A DNA stretch of 64,000 bases from Arthrobotrys musiformis (Eukaryota; Ascomycota; Orbiliomycetes; Orbiliales; Orbiliaceae). The notes beneath the pieces were generated by a model. It was not told the DNA's origin and searched no databases. It was given only the letters and a program-made list of their open reading frames with translations. The translations under genes were made by a program, and so were the position numbers. Positions 10,479 through 22,687 of this stretch are shown in pieces (within the stretch, counting starts at the first letter, position 1; each line of letters opens with the position of its first letter). The stretch covers positions 372,001 through 436,000 of the forward strand of contig JAVHJL010000004.1 of NCBI GenBank assembly GCA_036971715.1, in the 5' to 3' direction.

Positions 10479-13325
10479 TTTCAAGGACCCTCCAGACACG
10501 TCAATAAATCTTCTGGCAAAAAGGAACTATTTTCTATGTAGAAAACATTATCCCAATCTATATTGGGCGTGTTTTGGTATTGGGGGGGAGTCTGAGATAA
10601 GGGGGTGCCGCTGTTGAGATCGCGAGAGGGGAAGAAATAGTCAACAGGCGGGGTGCTTGTGGCCTATTAAATAGTCTTTCCTGACAAATGAGATGTCTAT
10701 ATTAATTAATGCCGGAATTCTTCAAAGCGGAAAAAAAATGAAAGAATGAAAAATCCCAAAGCCTTGCGCTGGTGTAACGTGTTTGTCTGAGCTGCACCTG
10801 GCTCTAACGGGTCAATTCGTGGCCACGAATTCGAACTATATCACAATTGTAGGTGCATATGGGGTAACATTGTGCACGCAATCGAAACCGTCAATATCGT
10901 ACACGAGGCGAGAAATAAATCCACAGGCCCGGTTCAGTAAGCTGATTGCCGTTGTGCCTTATCCTAATTTTTGAAGAACAGTGTACAATATGTAGCACAG
11001 CTAGCTAGCTAGCTACACGGATACCTAGCAGATCCGAGTTGTGGCGTTGGATCTGGATCCTGAGAGCCAATGGCAGGCTTGTTAGATTGGGAAAGTTCCA
11101 TTTGTATGGTAGGCGCGTTGCACTTGAACAGTCCACCTTGGCATATGACACAGCATAGCATAGAGTATGGGCTCAAAGACGCTTATGTCTCATGATTGTG
11201 AGCATATAATCACCAGTATACCGTGGGGTTGTGGCAGACCTAGCTAGTATTGCTAGGAGGTTTTAGGGTTTATCGAGCACCCATATTAGATTGGATCCTA
11301 TAGCTATCTCCCATACCCTACAGTGGGCCTCTAGGAAATTGAGGTCTAGAATAGAACTCTTCACGTCCTGCTAGCCAAGCTAACGAGGCCGAGGAATTAG
11401 CAACTGCAATACTAGTAATTACTAATTAGGAACCGTCTCGAGCTTAGTGGCGCACAAGGCACATGTTCGAACGGCGTGTATATATGTACAGGCACTAGCT
11501 TGCGCAATGGCACAAGCGGGTTTTGGATCCTCGAGGCTAAGTTATCGTGGGTATATAATACAAGATACTCCACCGATAAAGAAGCCTGAAATTGGTGAGG
11601 AAATATTATCGCCCCTCGAGGATATGTATACATGGATAACGACTAGCGATTCCCTTGAAAAGATGCGTCGTAACACAGCGCGAGCAATCGACTGCGAAGC
11701 TATTAGCTAAAATGATATATCCCAATGTGTGCGATGATTGGGGTCGAGGATCTAAGGAGTATGCCTTACGGAAAATAGGTTGAGATTACGGAACCGGAGG
11801 CCAAGGCGAATCGTTACACAAAGCCACGCTGTTAACTTTATAATATTAAGTATAATTCCAACATTCGATTGTAAGTATATGACAGCTTGTAGCTTAGTTT
11901 AGGATATAATATACCTTTACACGCCCTAAATCAGATGATCCCAATCATTAATCTGTCAGAGCCAAGGATGTATAATATATATCGAATATTCCGAACTTTG
12001 CTGGCGGTTGAAGTTTAGGCAGCGTTAAGGACATCTCAATGCCACACAGCACGCAAACTAAGGACACGTCGACACTGGTTTTCAGAGTAAGTCTTTTCAT
12101 TTCAGGATTAACAAGATTGCTAATTTGACCCTAAGCTCTCCACAATATCTAGTCCTTGGCTCGATGAAGGGTGCTGGTTCCAGTGAGATACTCTAGAACT
12201 GCTTTGTCTTGTATTCAAACGTTAACGATTGCAAAACGAGAGCTACACTGCCCATATAAGCGCATGTTCATATCTGGGACGTATACATATCAATGCATTG
12301 ATGTCGAAATTTCAAAGCTTCAGGCACGATTTCAGGTAGTCTAGGATTTCGGGTATCATATCGAGTTAGAGTTCTAGGCGAGCTTGAAACAACAGTTGAG
12401 CCTCAATTCGATGTATTATTATTTCCAGAGCAAGAAATTTCTCGGGGTGTCGAGGCTGCCTATCTCAGGAGCCATGCATTTCTGTCGCGCCATGCACACG
12501 CATCAATATGTTCCGAGTGATCAAGTGGAGAAACGAGCAATGAACTTTGAACGCGAATTCAAACTTTTGAGGATAGCTCTCGCCTATTTATAACTATCGT
12601 GGTTCCGGATCCTGATCCTGCGCTAGCCCAATTGCAAGGCTGCTGGATCATGATATTAACTAGCCTGGGGACTCTCACCGATGCCTTGGATATTGGCCGA
12701 TCTGGATGGGGCGAACGATATTGGCCCCTGCTGCATGCTGCCCCTCCATTGCAGAGCGAACTACCCCTGCACGTGGGCCTGCACTTCGCGATGTCTATCT
12801 GGCCCAAATCAGCTAGTCTAGGTATTATGTTGCTCTGTTCAGTAAGCGGCCGGCGCCGGATGGCCAGTCGGGCACTTAAAAGTCGCAACCCAAACCTTAT
12901 CGCGAAAATTGAGCCATCCTTGCGAGCAAGAACATGTGGGCTCTGCGACTGGCGGATATCGATCCAGTTTGAGATCGGTGGGCCCAGCCCATGGCCATGG
13001 GATAGATGGCAGGCGAGAAACATTGAGCACCTTCTAAAAACCCATCGCCCCTCTCGAAGAACCCCGCGGAAGACTTCATTACCCCTCAGATAAGAACAGC
13101 ATTGACCGCCGTTCAATTCGACGATTGACGGCAATTGGCGTCAAACTTCTCATCGGCCCTGTGGTATTTTTGGCCCTCAACGCGGTTTTTCGTATACCCA
13201 ATTGCACCCACAGGCTTCCAACCCAGACATTCTCCTTCAAAACGGCTTGGTCGCTGATCTGGTATCGATTCTTTATCTTGGACCTCTACTTGAAATCAAT
13301 CACAAATCTCAATACCCCGCCAAAG
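10479..13325. other. Long intergenic region
   Basis: No gene supported. It contains an AGCT repeat near 10999-11014 and AT-rich stretches (about 11820-12000). A GC-richer segment at 12600-13090 is open on both strands (164 codons plus, 191 codons minus) but has no recognisable domain or splice context, so I do not call it. The last 200 bp should include the HIS2-like promoter and leader. Confidence 0.45.
10997..11016. repeat. AGCT short tandem repeat / palindrome
   Basis: Four consecutive AGCT units, flanked by TGTAGC and CTACAC. It is self-complementary and could form a hairpin. No functional assignment. Confidence 0.6.
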
Positions 13326-14375
13326 ATGCCATTCTCTCACCATTCCCACTCCGGCCAGTTCTGCGCCCACGCAAAAGACTCTCTCGAGTCATGCATCTTG
13401 CAAGCGATTTCAAAAAACCTGCGAGTGTTCTGCCTCACCGAACATATGCCGCGCGCCGACCCGCGGGACTTCTACCCGGAAGAATTAGAACTAGGCATCA
13501 CCCCTCAAGATGAGATTGAGCGTTTCGCAGAATTTTACAAAACCGCTGTTGCTTTGCGGGACAAATATAAGGAAGAGATTTCCATTTTCATCGGATTCGA
13601 AGTGGACTACGTTCGCCCCTCGATGCTGTCGGAGATCAAAAAAGTTCAAGAAACATATCATTTTGATATGTTTATTGGATCGGTTCACCATGTCGACGAG
13701 ATACCTATCGATTTCTCGGAGGAGCTTTTCAACAGGGCGATCGAAGCCGTCGAAGCCGTCGACGCGGGCGCCGATATCGCAGAGGCCTACCACAAAGGAA
13801 CAAAAATCGAGCGATTTCCCCAAACCCAAGTCACGGAGGCAAAGGGCGAAGAAAGGTTGTTCGAGGTGTATTTCGACACACAATATGAAATGCTTACTGC
13901 TCTAAAACCTCCTGTTATCGGCCATTTCGACCTGATCCGTTTAAAATGCAAAGATTACAAACTCGATTTTCAGAGTATGAAAAACGTTTGGGACAAAATT
14001 GTCCGAAATGTCAAGTTTATTAGCGAGTACGGAGGCATGGTGGAAATAAATTCGGCGGCAACACGGAAGGGATGGGAGTATCCTTACCCCGGACCCGACA
14101 TCTTACAACTGATGAAAGCCGAAGGCGTCAGATTTGTGCTCAGCGACGACAGCCATGGGATTGCGCAAGTAGCTTTCGGGTACGAGAAATCTCTAGCCTA
14201 TCTAGAAAAACAAGGCGTCGAGGAAGTTTGGTATTACGGATGGATCGGGTGGGAGAGAGGTATTAAGGACGGCATATTAAGACCCGAAGACAGGTATCTG
14301 CCGAAAATAGGACCGGAGTTTGTAGAAACTAAGAGCGCGAGAGTGAAGGATCTGAGGGGCATTGTCCCACCATAG
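13326..14375 (+). CDS. HIS2: Histidinol-phosphatase, PHP family (HIS2-type)
   Basis: A single exon of 349 residues, close to the usual size of fungal histidinol-phosphatase. It carries the PHP-domain metal ligands in order: HHSHSGQFCAHAKDS at the N-terminus, LTEHMPR, a Glu in GFEVDY, GSVHHVDEIP, GHFDLIRLKC, EINSAA, and LSDDSHGIAQVAFGYEKS near the C-terminus. The enzyme dephosphorylates L-histidinol phosphate to L-histidinol, the step before histidinol dehydrogenase in histidine synthesis, in the cytosol. The frame stays open for 67 codons upstream, but the first ATG is at 13326 and it directly precedes the conserved HxH motif, so that start is preferred. Intronless and more conserved than its F-box neighbours. 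I saw no TGACTC Gcn4-type site close to the start. Confidence 0.93.
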   Translation: MPFSHHSHSGQFCAHAKDSLESCILQAISKNLRVFCLTEHMPRADPRDFYPEELELGITPQDEIERFAEFYKTAVALRDKYKEEISIFIGFEVDYVRPSMLSEIKKVQETYHFDMFIGSVHHVDEIPIDFSEELFNRAIEAVEAVDAGADIAEAYHKGTKIERFPQTQVTEAKGEERLFEVYFDTQYEMLTALKPPVIGHFDLIRLKCKDYKLDFQSMKNVWDKIVRNVKFISEYGGMVEINSAATRKGWEYPYPGPDILQLMKAEGVRFVLSDDSHGIAQVAFGYEKSLAYLEKQGVEEVWYYGWIGWERGIKDGILRPEDRYLPKIGPEFVETKSARVKDLRGIVPP

Positions 14376-14634
14376 AACACCGAAGATTCGCATCGATGGG
14401 CTGTTTAAGACTCATTTGCTAAGCGAGTGCGGGCAGCCAGGCCTTGTGAGGCCTAACAGCCCCGCGCTGAGTCGGCACATGATATCCCGCCCTACTTATG
14501 ACTTACCTGTATATTTATGGACAAAGAACTTAAAAAAGACAGACGTTTAAGTACAAATAGATGCATTCACACGAGCGGAATCAAGTGCAACCATCCTTCC
14601 TGGCAAAACAAAATCTCACAACGCCAATACAACA

Positions 14635-16484
14635 ATGCCGACCTTAGAATCACTCCCAATAGACATCAAGTTTGCCATACTAAGCTTCCTCCCCACAGCC
14701 CGTAGCTTGAGGTCGCTCTGTCATGCCTATGAGAGCTACCTCTCAGTATACCAAACTTACCACACACTCATCGATTCAACGGTACTCTATAACGACGCCC
14801 TAGAACACTACTCACGAGACAGTTTATGGCTCGCACGATACCATGACGCCTTGGGCAACACCAAGAATGACAACTGCCAGGAGCGCAGGTCGAGCTGCGT
14901 TGCAAGGGCGGAATACCTTGCATTTCCAAATGCTTTGACAGTTGAAGATGCCGAAAGAATATCCTACTCGGAAGAATTGCGAAAAGAAGTATACAGTTTG
15001 ATTGAGGGTACCAAAAAGTATGGAAGCCCTATAATTTTCTCACAACAAAAGGAAGGCAAAAACAGAATCGTACAGAACCACAGGGTTGTATTGGAGATCT
15101 CTCGGCGGCTGGTACATTCAAAGCTGTCAAAACAGCAGTGCTGGAAAGGATACTCAACCAACGAACAAAATTCTCTTATGGTAGCAGACGAATTACCTTA
15201 TAGCTGTTTCGCAATAAATTGTGAAGAAGAGGAACGGATAATAAAAGCCATATACCGGTTTTTTGTAGGGGTTAATGTTACCTACATTAGCAGCGAGGAC
15301 TATCAGGTAAGTTTTCGGGATGGTCTGGACACATGGGGTTGTCGGGGAATAGTGGTAGTCAAAGTTGTTAGGGACTTCTTTCTAGAGGTATTCGCTCGAA
15401 TGGAAAGCTCCTTGCCCTATCAGCAGAATTGGACGGCAAACAGGAAATTATATCCTTCGTGGTATGAGAGGCCGGTATTCCCATGTGAGTCTCCAGACCT
15501 CTAGACGCCTAGACATTCATTTATGTTTGGTTACATTCTTACACGCACATCCCGTTTCTGTTTTGATTCTTCTGAACGCACCATTGCGATGCCATATATT
15601 GAATACTAATGTGGTGGTTTAAAGCCCGGATGGTACTACTTCACGAGTTCCCGGGCGACATCCTACCCTGGGTCGATGGAGAATACTTCAAAGACACAGA
15701 TCGCTTTCACAAAAGGCTAGAAGAAATACATGCCTCCGCAAGTCGGTCACGAGGCTATTCTCTCAGATTCGATGTATGGGGTGACGACAGCCTCTTCTTC
15801 GCCGATCAGCCTGTAAATCCTATTCCAAAGGACCAAGACGACCTCAGATACCAACAAAGGTGGAGCTGTCGTGGTAGAATATATAAAAGACATAGTCTAC
15901 CGCATCGCCGATCATTTACAAAAAGCGGGGACCAAGGCCATATTGATAATAATGTACAAATCTCACATTACCAACAATTTCGGAATAGCCAAATCTCATG
16001 TGGACATACACCGCCTTTTGATCCTGAGGCAGCGATCTGGGACTTCGAAAGGTTAGGCGAGTTGGGATATTGTCTCTGTGGGTGGCGTTTATCAAGGTCC
16101 GAGCGGTACCAGCCATTATACCAGGAAGAAGAGCCTGAAGATTTGTGGCATAACCTCGGATCTGGTTGCCTTATGATCTGTGAACCATATGAGAGGGACG
16201 TTCATGCAGATGAGCTCTCACTATATACGGATTCCGATGATTGGGGCGTATATGGGCAGATAGAAAGATATAAAACAAACCTAAAATGGAGAAAAGGGGA
16301 AAAGCGCAGGCAAAACGGTTTATTTCCGTCCAGAGGCTATAGGTCGAGACTCGGGTCGCGTCGGAAGGGAGGAGGAAGATTTACACCCGAATTAAAATTC
16401 GACCACAATCTAGAAGAAGCTAATGAGCAAGATCTGGATTGTGTCGAGAGCACGGATATATTCAAATTTAGTGCTCAAAATTAA
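14635..16484 (+). CDS. F-box protein, family of 20613-22227
   Basis: Two exons, 14635-15484 and 15625-16484, with donor GTGAGT, branch sequence ATACTAAT and acceptor TTTAAAG, giving 569 residues. The N-terminus is an F-box (TLESLPIDIKFAILSFLP) followed by SLRSLCHAYESYLSVYQ. The rest has no catalytic motifs I recognise. It shares with the gene at 20613 the F-box form (TLESLPxDxK), a block with NHRVxL, a block ERIIKAIYRF / GRIIRAFYRL, the phase-1 intron position, and the downstream SLFFAD / CLFFAD element, so the two are paralogues. The C-terminal 100 residues are Arg/Lys- and acidic-rich and less reliable, and an undetected intron after about 15850 is possible. Presumed ubiquitin-ligase adaptor, or a protein of the poorly studied F-box-only class. 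Confidence 0.72.
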
Positions 16485-16598
16485 GTTTAGCCTAGTTCGG
16501 CCGGTCAAAAAAGAGAAAATGGATCAAAAAACTGCGGTGGTGCACTAGCGACTAGAGGCTCCACCGGTTGTGACCCAAGCGCTGCTCTAGCTCTACCA

Positions 16599-19500
16599 CT
16601 AGTCTTCATCAAGGACACTAATAATATCGAACCTTTCGTTGTAGTCCCAACGTAGAGTGCACTATGTGTAAATTAGCAACCGCCAAACCATAAATTTCGC
16701 AATTATATTGATAAATTGAACATACCCTCGGCGTTAAGTTCAGGGTTTTGGAAGCCTTGATGGCGTCCTCTGCCCCCCAAAGTATTGACTGACCATTTGA
16801 CAGATGCATTCTGAGGCCACTCACGAATGTGTTCCGCCGAACAGTTTGCGAAGGTTCTTGAGTAAAAATCTCCAATGAAACAATATTCCACAGGCCGCCA
16901 TTGCCATCCCTGAGATCTAAAATCTTTTCGTCCTGGGCACTGTCCGAAATACGGCCAAGTATCCTTGGGGTTCCGTACCTGACCAACCTTTCTTTGTAAT
17001 ATAGCTGCAATCCCACGATTCTTGATTGAGGGACCGCTTCCTTGTAACAAACTACACGATTGCAGTCTTGAAGACTTGCAGTATTTGCAAATTGGCCCAT
17101 GGAGCCGACGTGAAGCGATCGATATCGATAATGATAGTCGCCGTCATATGCACCGATATTGATTCGGTTTCGTTTTTGCTCTTGTCTTTTCGCGCTACCG
17201 ATATGGCGCACAAATGTCGCATTTTCAGCTTTCAAACTATTCGTTTCTAGTGAATCAGCTGAGAAAAGCTCTCGAGGTGGCTCTGATTCTACATCGTTGT
17301 CCACGCGAGGATACGTCATTGCCCCAATTGAACAGAGATCGTATACCGGTAGCCTAAACTATATATCCAGGGCCACGGCCGTAAGTTAGTTATACCTTTT
17401 CGAAATTTCAGCGCCAGAGGAAGGGCGCAAAAACGAATTTTTATCTCCTACATTTTTATTGATGCCGTAGAAACCCCTTAGTGACCGTTTTTGCGGCGGT
17501 AGGAGGGAGCGGGCGAGGCATTGTTGAAGAAATTCCACACAAAACCTCGCCTTTCTTCCTGAGTTTGTCTCAATCTACAGTCAAACTATAGTCAGCTTAT
17601 AACTTGCTAACGTATATATATTAATAGTGGATTTGATGCATGTAGGGAAGCATTTAAGGGATTCCTAACCATTACCCCACAAAGAGAGTCGTTATAACTC
17701 TTGTCTAAAAGCGCATGTATTGATGCTATCTCTTCCCCTCCCTCACCGTTGATAGCGAAATTCGATGGCGTTCCCTTAGGCTCTCCAAGGACCATTGGTG
17801 GATGGTCTTTAAAGTGGAACCCAAGGGCGGAAAGCCGATGGATAGTCATCCAGCCAGTAATCATTGTCAACGGTGCCGAGGAAGGCAATACGATATATTG
17901 CAAAGGACAATATCTAGGCGCTCCTTCCCACAAATATAGGACTCCTGAGTATGAGTAGGGGTTTAAATCCAACTCTGAAGGTGGTAAACTAGGCGTCCAG
18001 CAATGGTTTTGTATGAAAGTCTCGGCCTCGCTGTTCAGGGACTGGTCGTCTAAAATTTGCGATGTAGTAATCCTCATTTCGATGATTTTCGATGCCTATG
18101 AACCAGGGGTTTATAAGCCCTTGTATACCAACCCGTAAATTATGCCCTCCTGGTTTGATGCTCGGATGCGAAATACTTACATCCCATCTGCCTTGAAGTT
18201 TTGCCCCCTCAGTACTATTCTTCAGAAGTCTGTACTTAAGAGCTATTTTCCTCTCTCGAAAATCCGTATCTGAAAGCATCCAGTTTGACTCATGGATCGT
18301 ATTAGAAAGCGAGATATCCACAATTCCGTATGTCGTAAGAGCAACAGATAGCACAGTCTTCGTCGCCCAAGGAACAAGCCGTGTCCGTTTGGTTATATAT
18401 CCAATCTGTTTACCACTCGGGAGTACCGTGATACCCGATAAAAACAACATGCTACCGGACCCAGAGTAGGATAGAAGCAGAGCTTCAATCGACCCCACGT
18501 CTATTTCGCCTTCGTATCCGGCCCTAGAGCCCCGGAATACACGGCTATTGATCTGCATGCCCTGGTGAATATACCCTTCACACTGTACCCAACAATTTGG
18601 CCTTGGCGGAGAGGCCTCAGGGATGTAATTAAATCCATCTACGGGATTTACAGGATACAGCCCTTGCATCTGGCAACCAGATATGTCAATGATTTGGTCG
18701 GCAAGACCATTACAGATAGTCCATATTCTGCGACGGTTCTTTAAGGAATCCGGAGCCGTACGCAGCTGGGTCCTAGCTACGCGAAACTTCTGGAACCAAG
18801 AGAGGTTCTGGTTGGACTCGGCGGTCTTGTCGAGGTAGAAGTAGCCAAACTCGGCTCTGTGGTGAAATAAAGACCTCCAGTAGCTACTTGGAACCTTGAC
18901 ACTATCCATGGTCTTGAGTGACAATAACTTTGCCAGATCAGTCCGATCCAGATAGGTGTAGACACGCTGGACGAGTTCAACAGGAAGCGGTAAAATGCGT
19001 GGTAGGAACAAGAATTCGGGAAATTCGGATTTTGCCAGAGAGACTGTTTTTAAAGTAGCCATATCATTGGTGATCCAGGGGTCCATTTCGACGTATTTGA
19101 ATTCGGGGAGAGGGTTCCATACTTCCGGTTGAAATCTATCGTCCAAAAGTCCGTGATATCGATGCGGCCATAGAAGTTTGAGCCCGGAAGTAAGCATTGA
19201 AGTATTGTCCAAGATGTGAAAAAAAGTCGACATTATGTCATAAAGCGGTACGTCTACGTCATTAAGAAATATGCGGAGTATTCTCCAACAGCCTTCATGT
19301 ATTGGATACCCCCCCAACCCATCTTGTCGAGGGAAAATACGGAGGTGGTGTGGGATATATTCGCCTGCTGAGGAATCGAATATTTGAGCGGATGAAGTCC
19401 CATCTTCAAGTGCGACAACTATTCGTGCCTTGGGGGTCAAAAATGGCACATCTGACGGAATTCGCCTCCCACTTTCGCTTCCATTTTCGCCCGGGAATTC

Positions 19501-19697
19501 GAGATAACTTTCAGATGTAACTTCACCCTAATGTTAGGTTATTGAAGCAGACCCAAGGTATACTCTGCAGGCGTGCGCAACTCACCATATCTCATATCTG
19601 AAAGCCAAGGGCTATGTTCCCCGTACACGTGCACGGGGGCGTCTGGTCTGAAGACTGGCGCGCCACATATGCAGCAGTAACTCTGGCAGAACTGCAT
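16599..19697 (-). CDS. F-box domain protein with N-terminal Cys cluster; frame apparently interrupted
   Basis: Exon 1 (19697-19586) starts MQFCQSYCCICGAPVF, a CxxC-bearing N-terminus common in one class of fungal F-box proteins. After a 65-nt intron (GTGAGT, branch CCTAAC) exon 2 starts at 19520. It carries an internal F-box, LPLPVELVQRVYTYLDRTDL, about residues 180-200, then a long beta-rich region. This frame stops at 17989. A plausible continuation, with WTPSLPPSELDLNPYSYSG, lies in another frame at 18077-17607, and no intron I can find joins the two. Further related coding follows in 17353-16726 and, after a GTATGT intron with TTGCTAAT branch, in the last exon 16661-16599, ending RFDIISVLDED. 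Either there is a one-base frameshift (pseudogene or sequencing error) near 18050-17990, or a non-canonical intron. The join between 17607 and 17353 is also unresolved. Function: possible SCF adaptor. Confidence 0.6.
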
Positions 19698-20366
19698 CGC
19701 GAGAATATAATAGGAATCTCCCCTCAATAGTATAGTATCGGTATGGAATCTGTAAAGTATCCGTATAGCTTTGGTATATCAGAGTAGGATTCCACGCGAA
19801 CAAGTTGAGGGGTCCGGTGACGTTCGCTAGTTATAGCCCGACAGGCTGCAGGAGCAAGTAGGATCCACCTCTGTTTGGCCGAACGGCGTTGGCTTTGTTG
19901 CATTTCCGCTCGCCAAAGTCGGCGCCACCAGACCGACACACCAGTGACAACGCCAACAACATCAACGAACTTTAGAACTTTAGCTGGGATTGATTCCGAG
20001 ACAAAGTAAACATTGACAACCTATCGCATCAATGGTCCCTCCGAATCTCCTCCAAACCAGGGATATCACCAGGCAGCCAGAATACTAATACAAGACAGGG
20101 CAGTATGCAGAGTTTCGTGTACGTTCAGACCTGTGCAACTGTGCCACAATCTGCACCAAAAAAACGCCAAAGATCCTAAATCGTGAAGAAACGAGAAACC
20201 CCATGTCGAATTGGCCAAAACATATGCAACCTGATAAACACCATTTCAGCCGGGGCGGCGCACGCACCCGCCTCGGAGCGGAACAGGTGCACTTCTGGCG
20301 CTCCGTGGCGTCCAGATAACGAGATCTAACCTGTCATGTCAACTTATGTTGCGCACACAAACTTTC

Positions 20367-20374
20367 TATAAAAT
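20367..20374 (+). promoter_or_regulatory. TATA-like element upstream of the 20613 F-box gene
   Basis: TATAAAAT, about 240 bp upstream of the ATG at 20613, a distance similar to that of the TATA-like element before the left-edge F-box gene. Assigned by sequence only. Confidence 0.3.
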
Positions 20375-20520
20375 CCCCGACTGAGACCCATTCGGCCGTC
20401 GAACCGGAGTTGTTTTTCCCATCCCCCCTCCCAGCCTCACCTCGCGGTTCTAGCCACACCCACAAGAGAGGAAGGACAAAAATTCCCCGTCGATGTTTTA
20501 AAAGCTTCCTTCTTGACTTC

Positions 20521-20523
<3 letters not shown>

Positions 20524-20554
<31 letters not shown>
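20524..20554 (+). repeat. Homopolymer of 31 T
   Basis: An uninterrupted run of 31 thymines ending 58 bp before the ATG at 20613, probably in the 5' leader or core promoter. Poly(dT) runs disfavour nucleosomes and often stimulate transcription in fungi. The exact length may be affected by sequencing. Confidence 0.9.
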
Positions 20555-20556
<2 letters not shown>

Positions 20557-20612
20557 ATTTATAAATTTATCTCAAGAGATTTTGTTTGTACGAAAGTATA
20601 ATATTGAATACA

Positions 20613-22227
20613 ATGGCGACAATACCGGCGACTCTAGAATCCCTCCCGGTCGACGTGAAACTCCTGATTCTCTTAAACATCCCAGACGCTCTATCCCTCC
20701 AAGCACTAACTTCAGTTTCCCATGGATTCGCAACAACATACAAACGCTACGAATACCTGGTCTGGGAGCCTCTTTACGAAGATGCGGTCATCTACGAAAA
20801 GGAATCCTTTTTCCTCGCTTGTTATTCAGATCTTTTAAGCCACCCGCCCAAGGGAAACCCAACAAAATGGCAAAAGTTTCGAAAGATGGTTAGTTCGTAC
20901 GTCGACGCCGAAAAGTCGTTATGGTGGGCAGACTACGTTTTGAGAACCTACCGACAGGAATTTCTTGATCGAGGGGAAGAAACAAAAAGGCGATTGATAA
21001 ATAACCATAGAGTTATCTTGGACCATTGCGAGCATTTTATAAAAACGGAGCGGTATCCAAGGTTGTTTAGAGATAAAGATGCGACGGGGCAAGGCAGATA
21101 CAAAAGATGCCAAGGAGAAAGATCGGTGACTTTGCAAGAGAGAGGCCGTATCATCCGCGCATTTTACAGACTTTGGATGTTGGTTCTAATTTACACCTCT
21201 GAAACGGACGGCGGATTCGGTGATACGCCATGGTATACCTACGATGACAGTTTGCATGCGCTTTTGGCGCATTGGGGATTTTGGAAAGTGAAACATATAC
21301 AGATAGTCGCAATGCATCTACGAGAGCAGATGAGGCCTGTTTTTAGCCATTTCCAACCAAATGATAAGGACCTCCTCCAACAATTCTCAGATAATTACCT
21401 CTGGGAAGGGAAATCCTATCCAGATGGAAGGCCATACGGAAATAACGAGCTTCGCAAGGCTGAATGTAAGACCATGTTCGAGATCCCGAATTGACTACAA
21501 AAAATTCCGTACAACTAACGATTATCTGTAAAAATATCCAGACTTTTACCAAAAGTTTCACTTTTCCGCCTTCCTTCTCACCTCCTTCCCCCACTCCTCA
21601 TTACCATTCCTCCAATCCCGTAATCCAGAAAACACCGCCCAAATCTTTACCGACTTGTCAGCCATCGTCCGCACGGCCACAGAATCGGTGGCCCCCAGAG
21701 ACACAACCGAGAACACCAACCGCCTCTACAACTGCCTCTTCTTCGCAGACCGCGTCTTCGACGAATTCCGTCTAACAGCAATCACTACGCTATCCGACAT
21801 GGCAAAGATAAAAAGATCAGACTCATATCTTGTCTCGAACTCATTCTCAGACCCTAGAAGCCCCGCTTGCAAAAAGAGGGTTTGCAGACCGCAGAGGGAC
21901 GTCGACGGCGTTTATCATAATTACTACATAAAGCGCGGACCGGAGGCGGCATTGATCGCATGGCAGGGATTGGAATTGAGTAACCCCAATTCTGAGGATT
22001 CAGATTACTACGCCGCTATTTGGGATGACTCGAGGTTGAAGGATTGGGGGTATCAGTTTCCAGTTATACGGAGGCAGGCTTGGGATCTCATCAGGCGCAT
22101 AACGGATAGAATCGTACAGAGGTTTGATGCGATTACAACGATGGATGAGAGTATACCACGGTCTCCGCCACCGGGCAAAGATATCTTTAACGTAACCCAG
22201 ACGCGCCCGCGCTGGAGGCATCGATAA
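20613..22227 (+). CDS. F-box protein, paralogue of 14635-16484
   Basis: Two exons, 20613-21465 and 21542-22227. The donor GTAAGA sits in phase 1, as in the paralogue. The intron has branch ACTAACGATT and acceptor TATCCAG. The spliced frame is intact (512 residues). The F-box is TLESLPVDVKLLILLNIPDA followed by SLQALTSVSHGFATTYKRYE at residues 7-45. Later blocks include NNHRVILDHCEHFI, GRIIRAFYRLWMLVLIYTSE, LYNCLFFADRVFDEFR and, near the C-terminus, DLIRRITDRIVQRFDAI. It is separated from its paralogue by the unrelated minus-strand F-box gene at 16599-19697. Promoter features: a TATA-like element and a 31-T run upstream. Function unknown, but ubiquitin-ligase targeting is inferred from the F-box only. 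Confidence 0.75.
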
Positions 22228-22687
22228 CGAGATAATGTTTAAAATTTACATAGATATAGATTTAATAGACGGATACATTGTGGTACTGGCCTCGGGAGGG
22301 CCAATCATTACTTCTCGAAATAGAACACCCTAATTGAATACGAGAGTGCGCGGGTCGAACAATATCTCCGTAGAAATGGCCACAAAAGCGCTCATGCTAG
22401 CGATCCATTAAAACGAATATTTTATCCTTAGAACCTGTGCAATCGTGAACTTGAGCTTCGAGCTTGACTTATATCATTTCTTCGTCTCTATGAATGTATA
22501 AGGCTCCTATAGCGCGTGCGAGGAAATTTGAAGAAAAGGAAAAGAGAAAAAGACAGAAACCCGACCTCGCTAAAAACCACATATATATACCTGTCTTTTG
22601 TAATGTTCGTAAAATGCTTCCCCATAATTGCCGAAGCATTCGTTTAAAAAGACGTCCCCTGGAGGCTCCAATTCCAATTCAGAAGCA
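22228..22687. other. Intergenic region (convergent 3' ends)
   Basis: Between the stop codons of the F-box gene and the hydrolase. It presumably holds both 3' UTRs. No gene seen. Confidence 0.5.

Larger units (their letters stand above)
19698..20612. other. Divergent intergenic region between two F-box genes
   Basis: Shared upstream region of the minus-strand gene starting at 19697 and the plus-strand gene starting at 20613. It contains a TATAAAAT element at 20367-20374 and a 31-T run. No gene supported. Confidence 0.5.

Noticed and set aside
13125..13325. In-frame extension upstream of the HIS2-like ATG
   Set aside because: No ATG occurs in it. Conserved sequence starts exactly at the ATG at 13326 with the HxH metal site.
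15871..16056. Alternative frame inside the F-box gene (61 codons)
   Set aside because: It has an amphipathic look but leaves the main frame without any supporting splice pair; the main frame is continuous to 16484.
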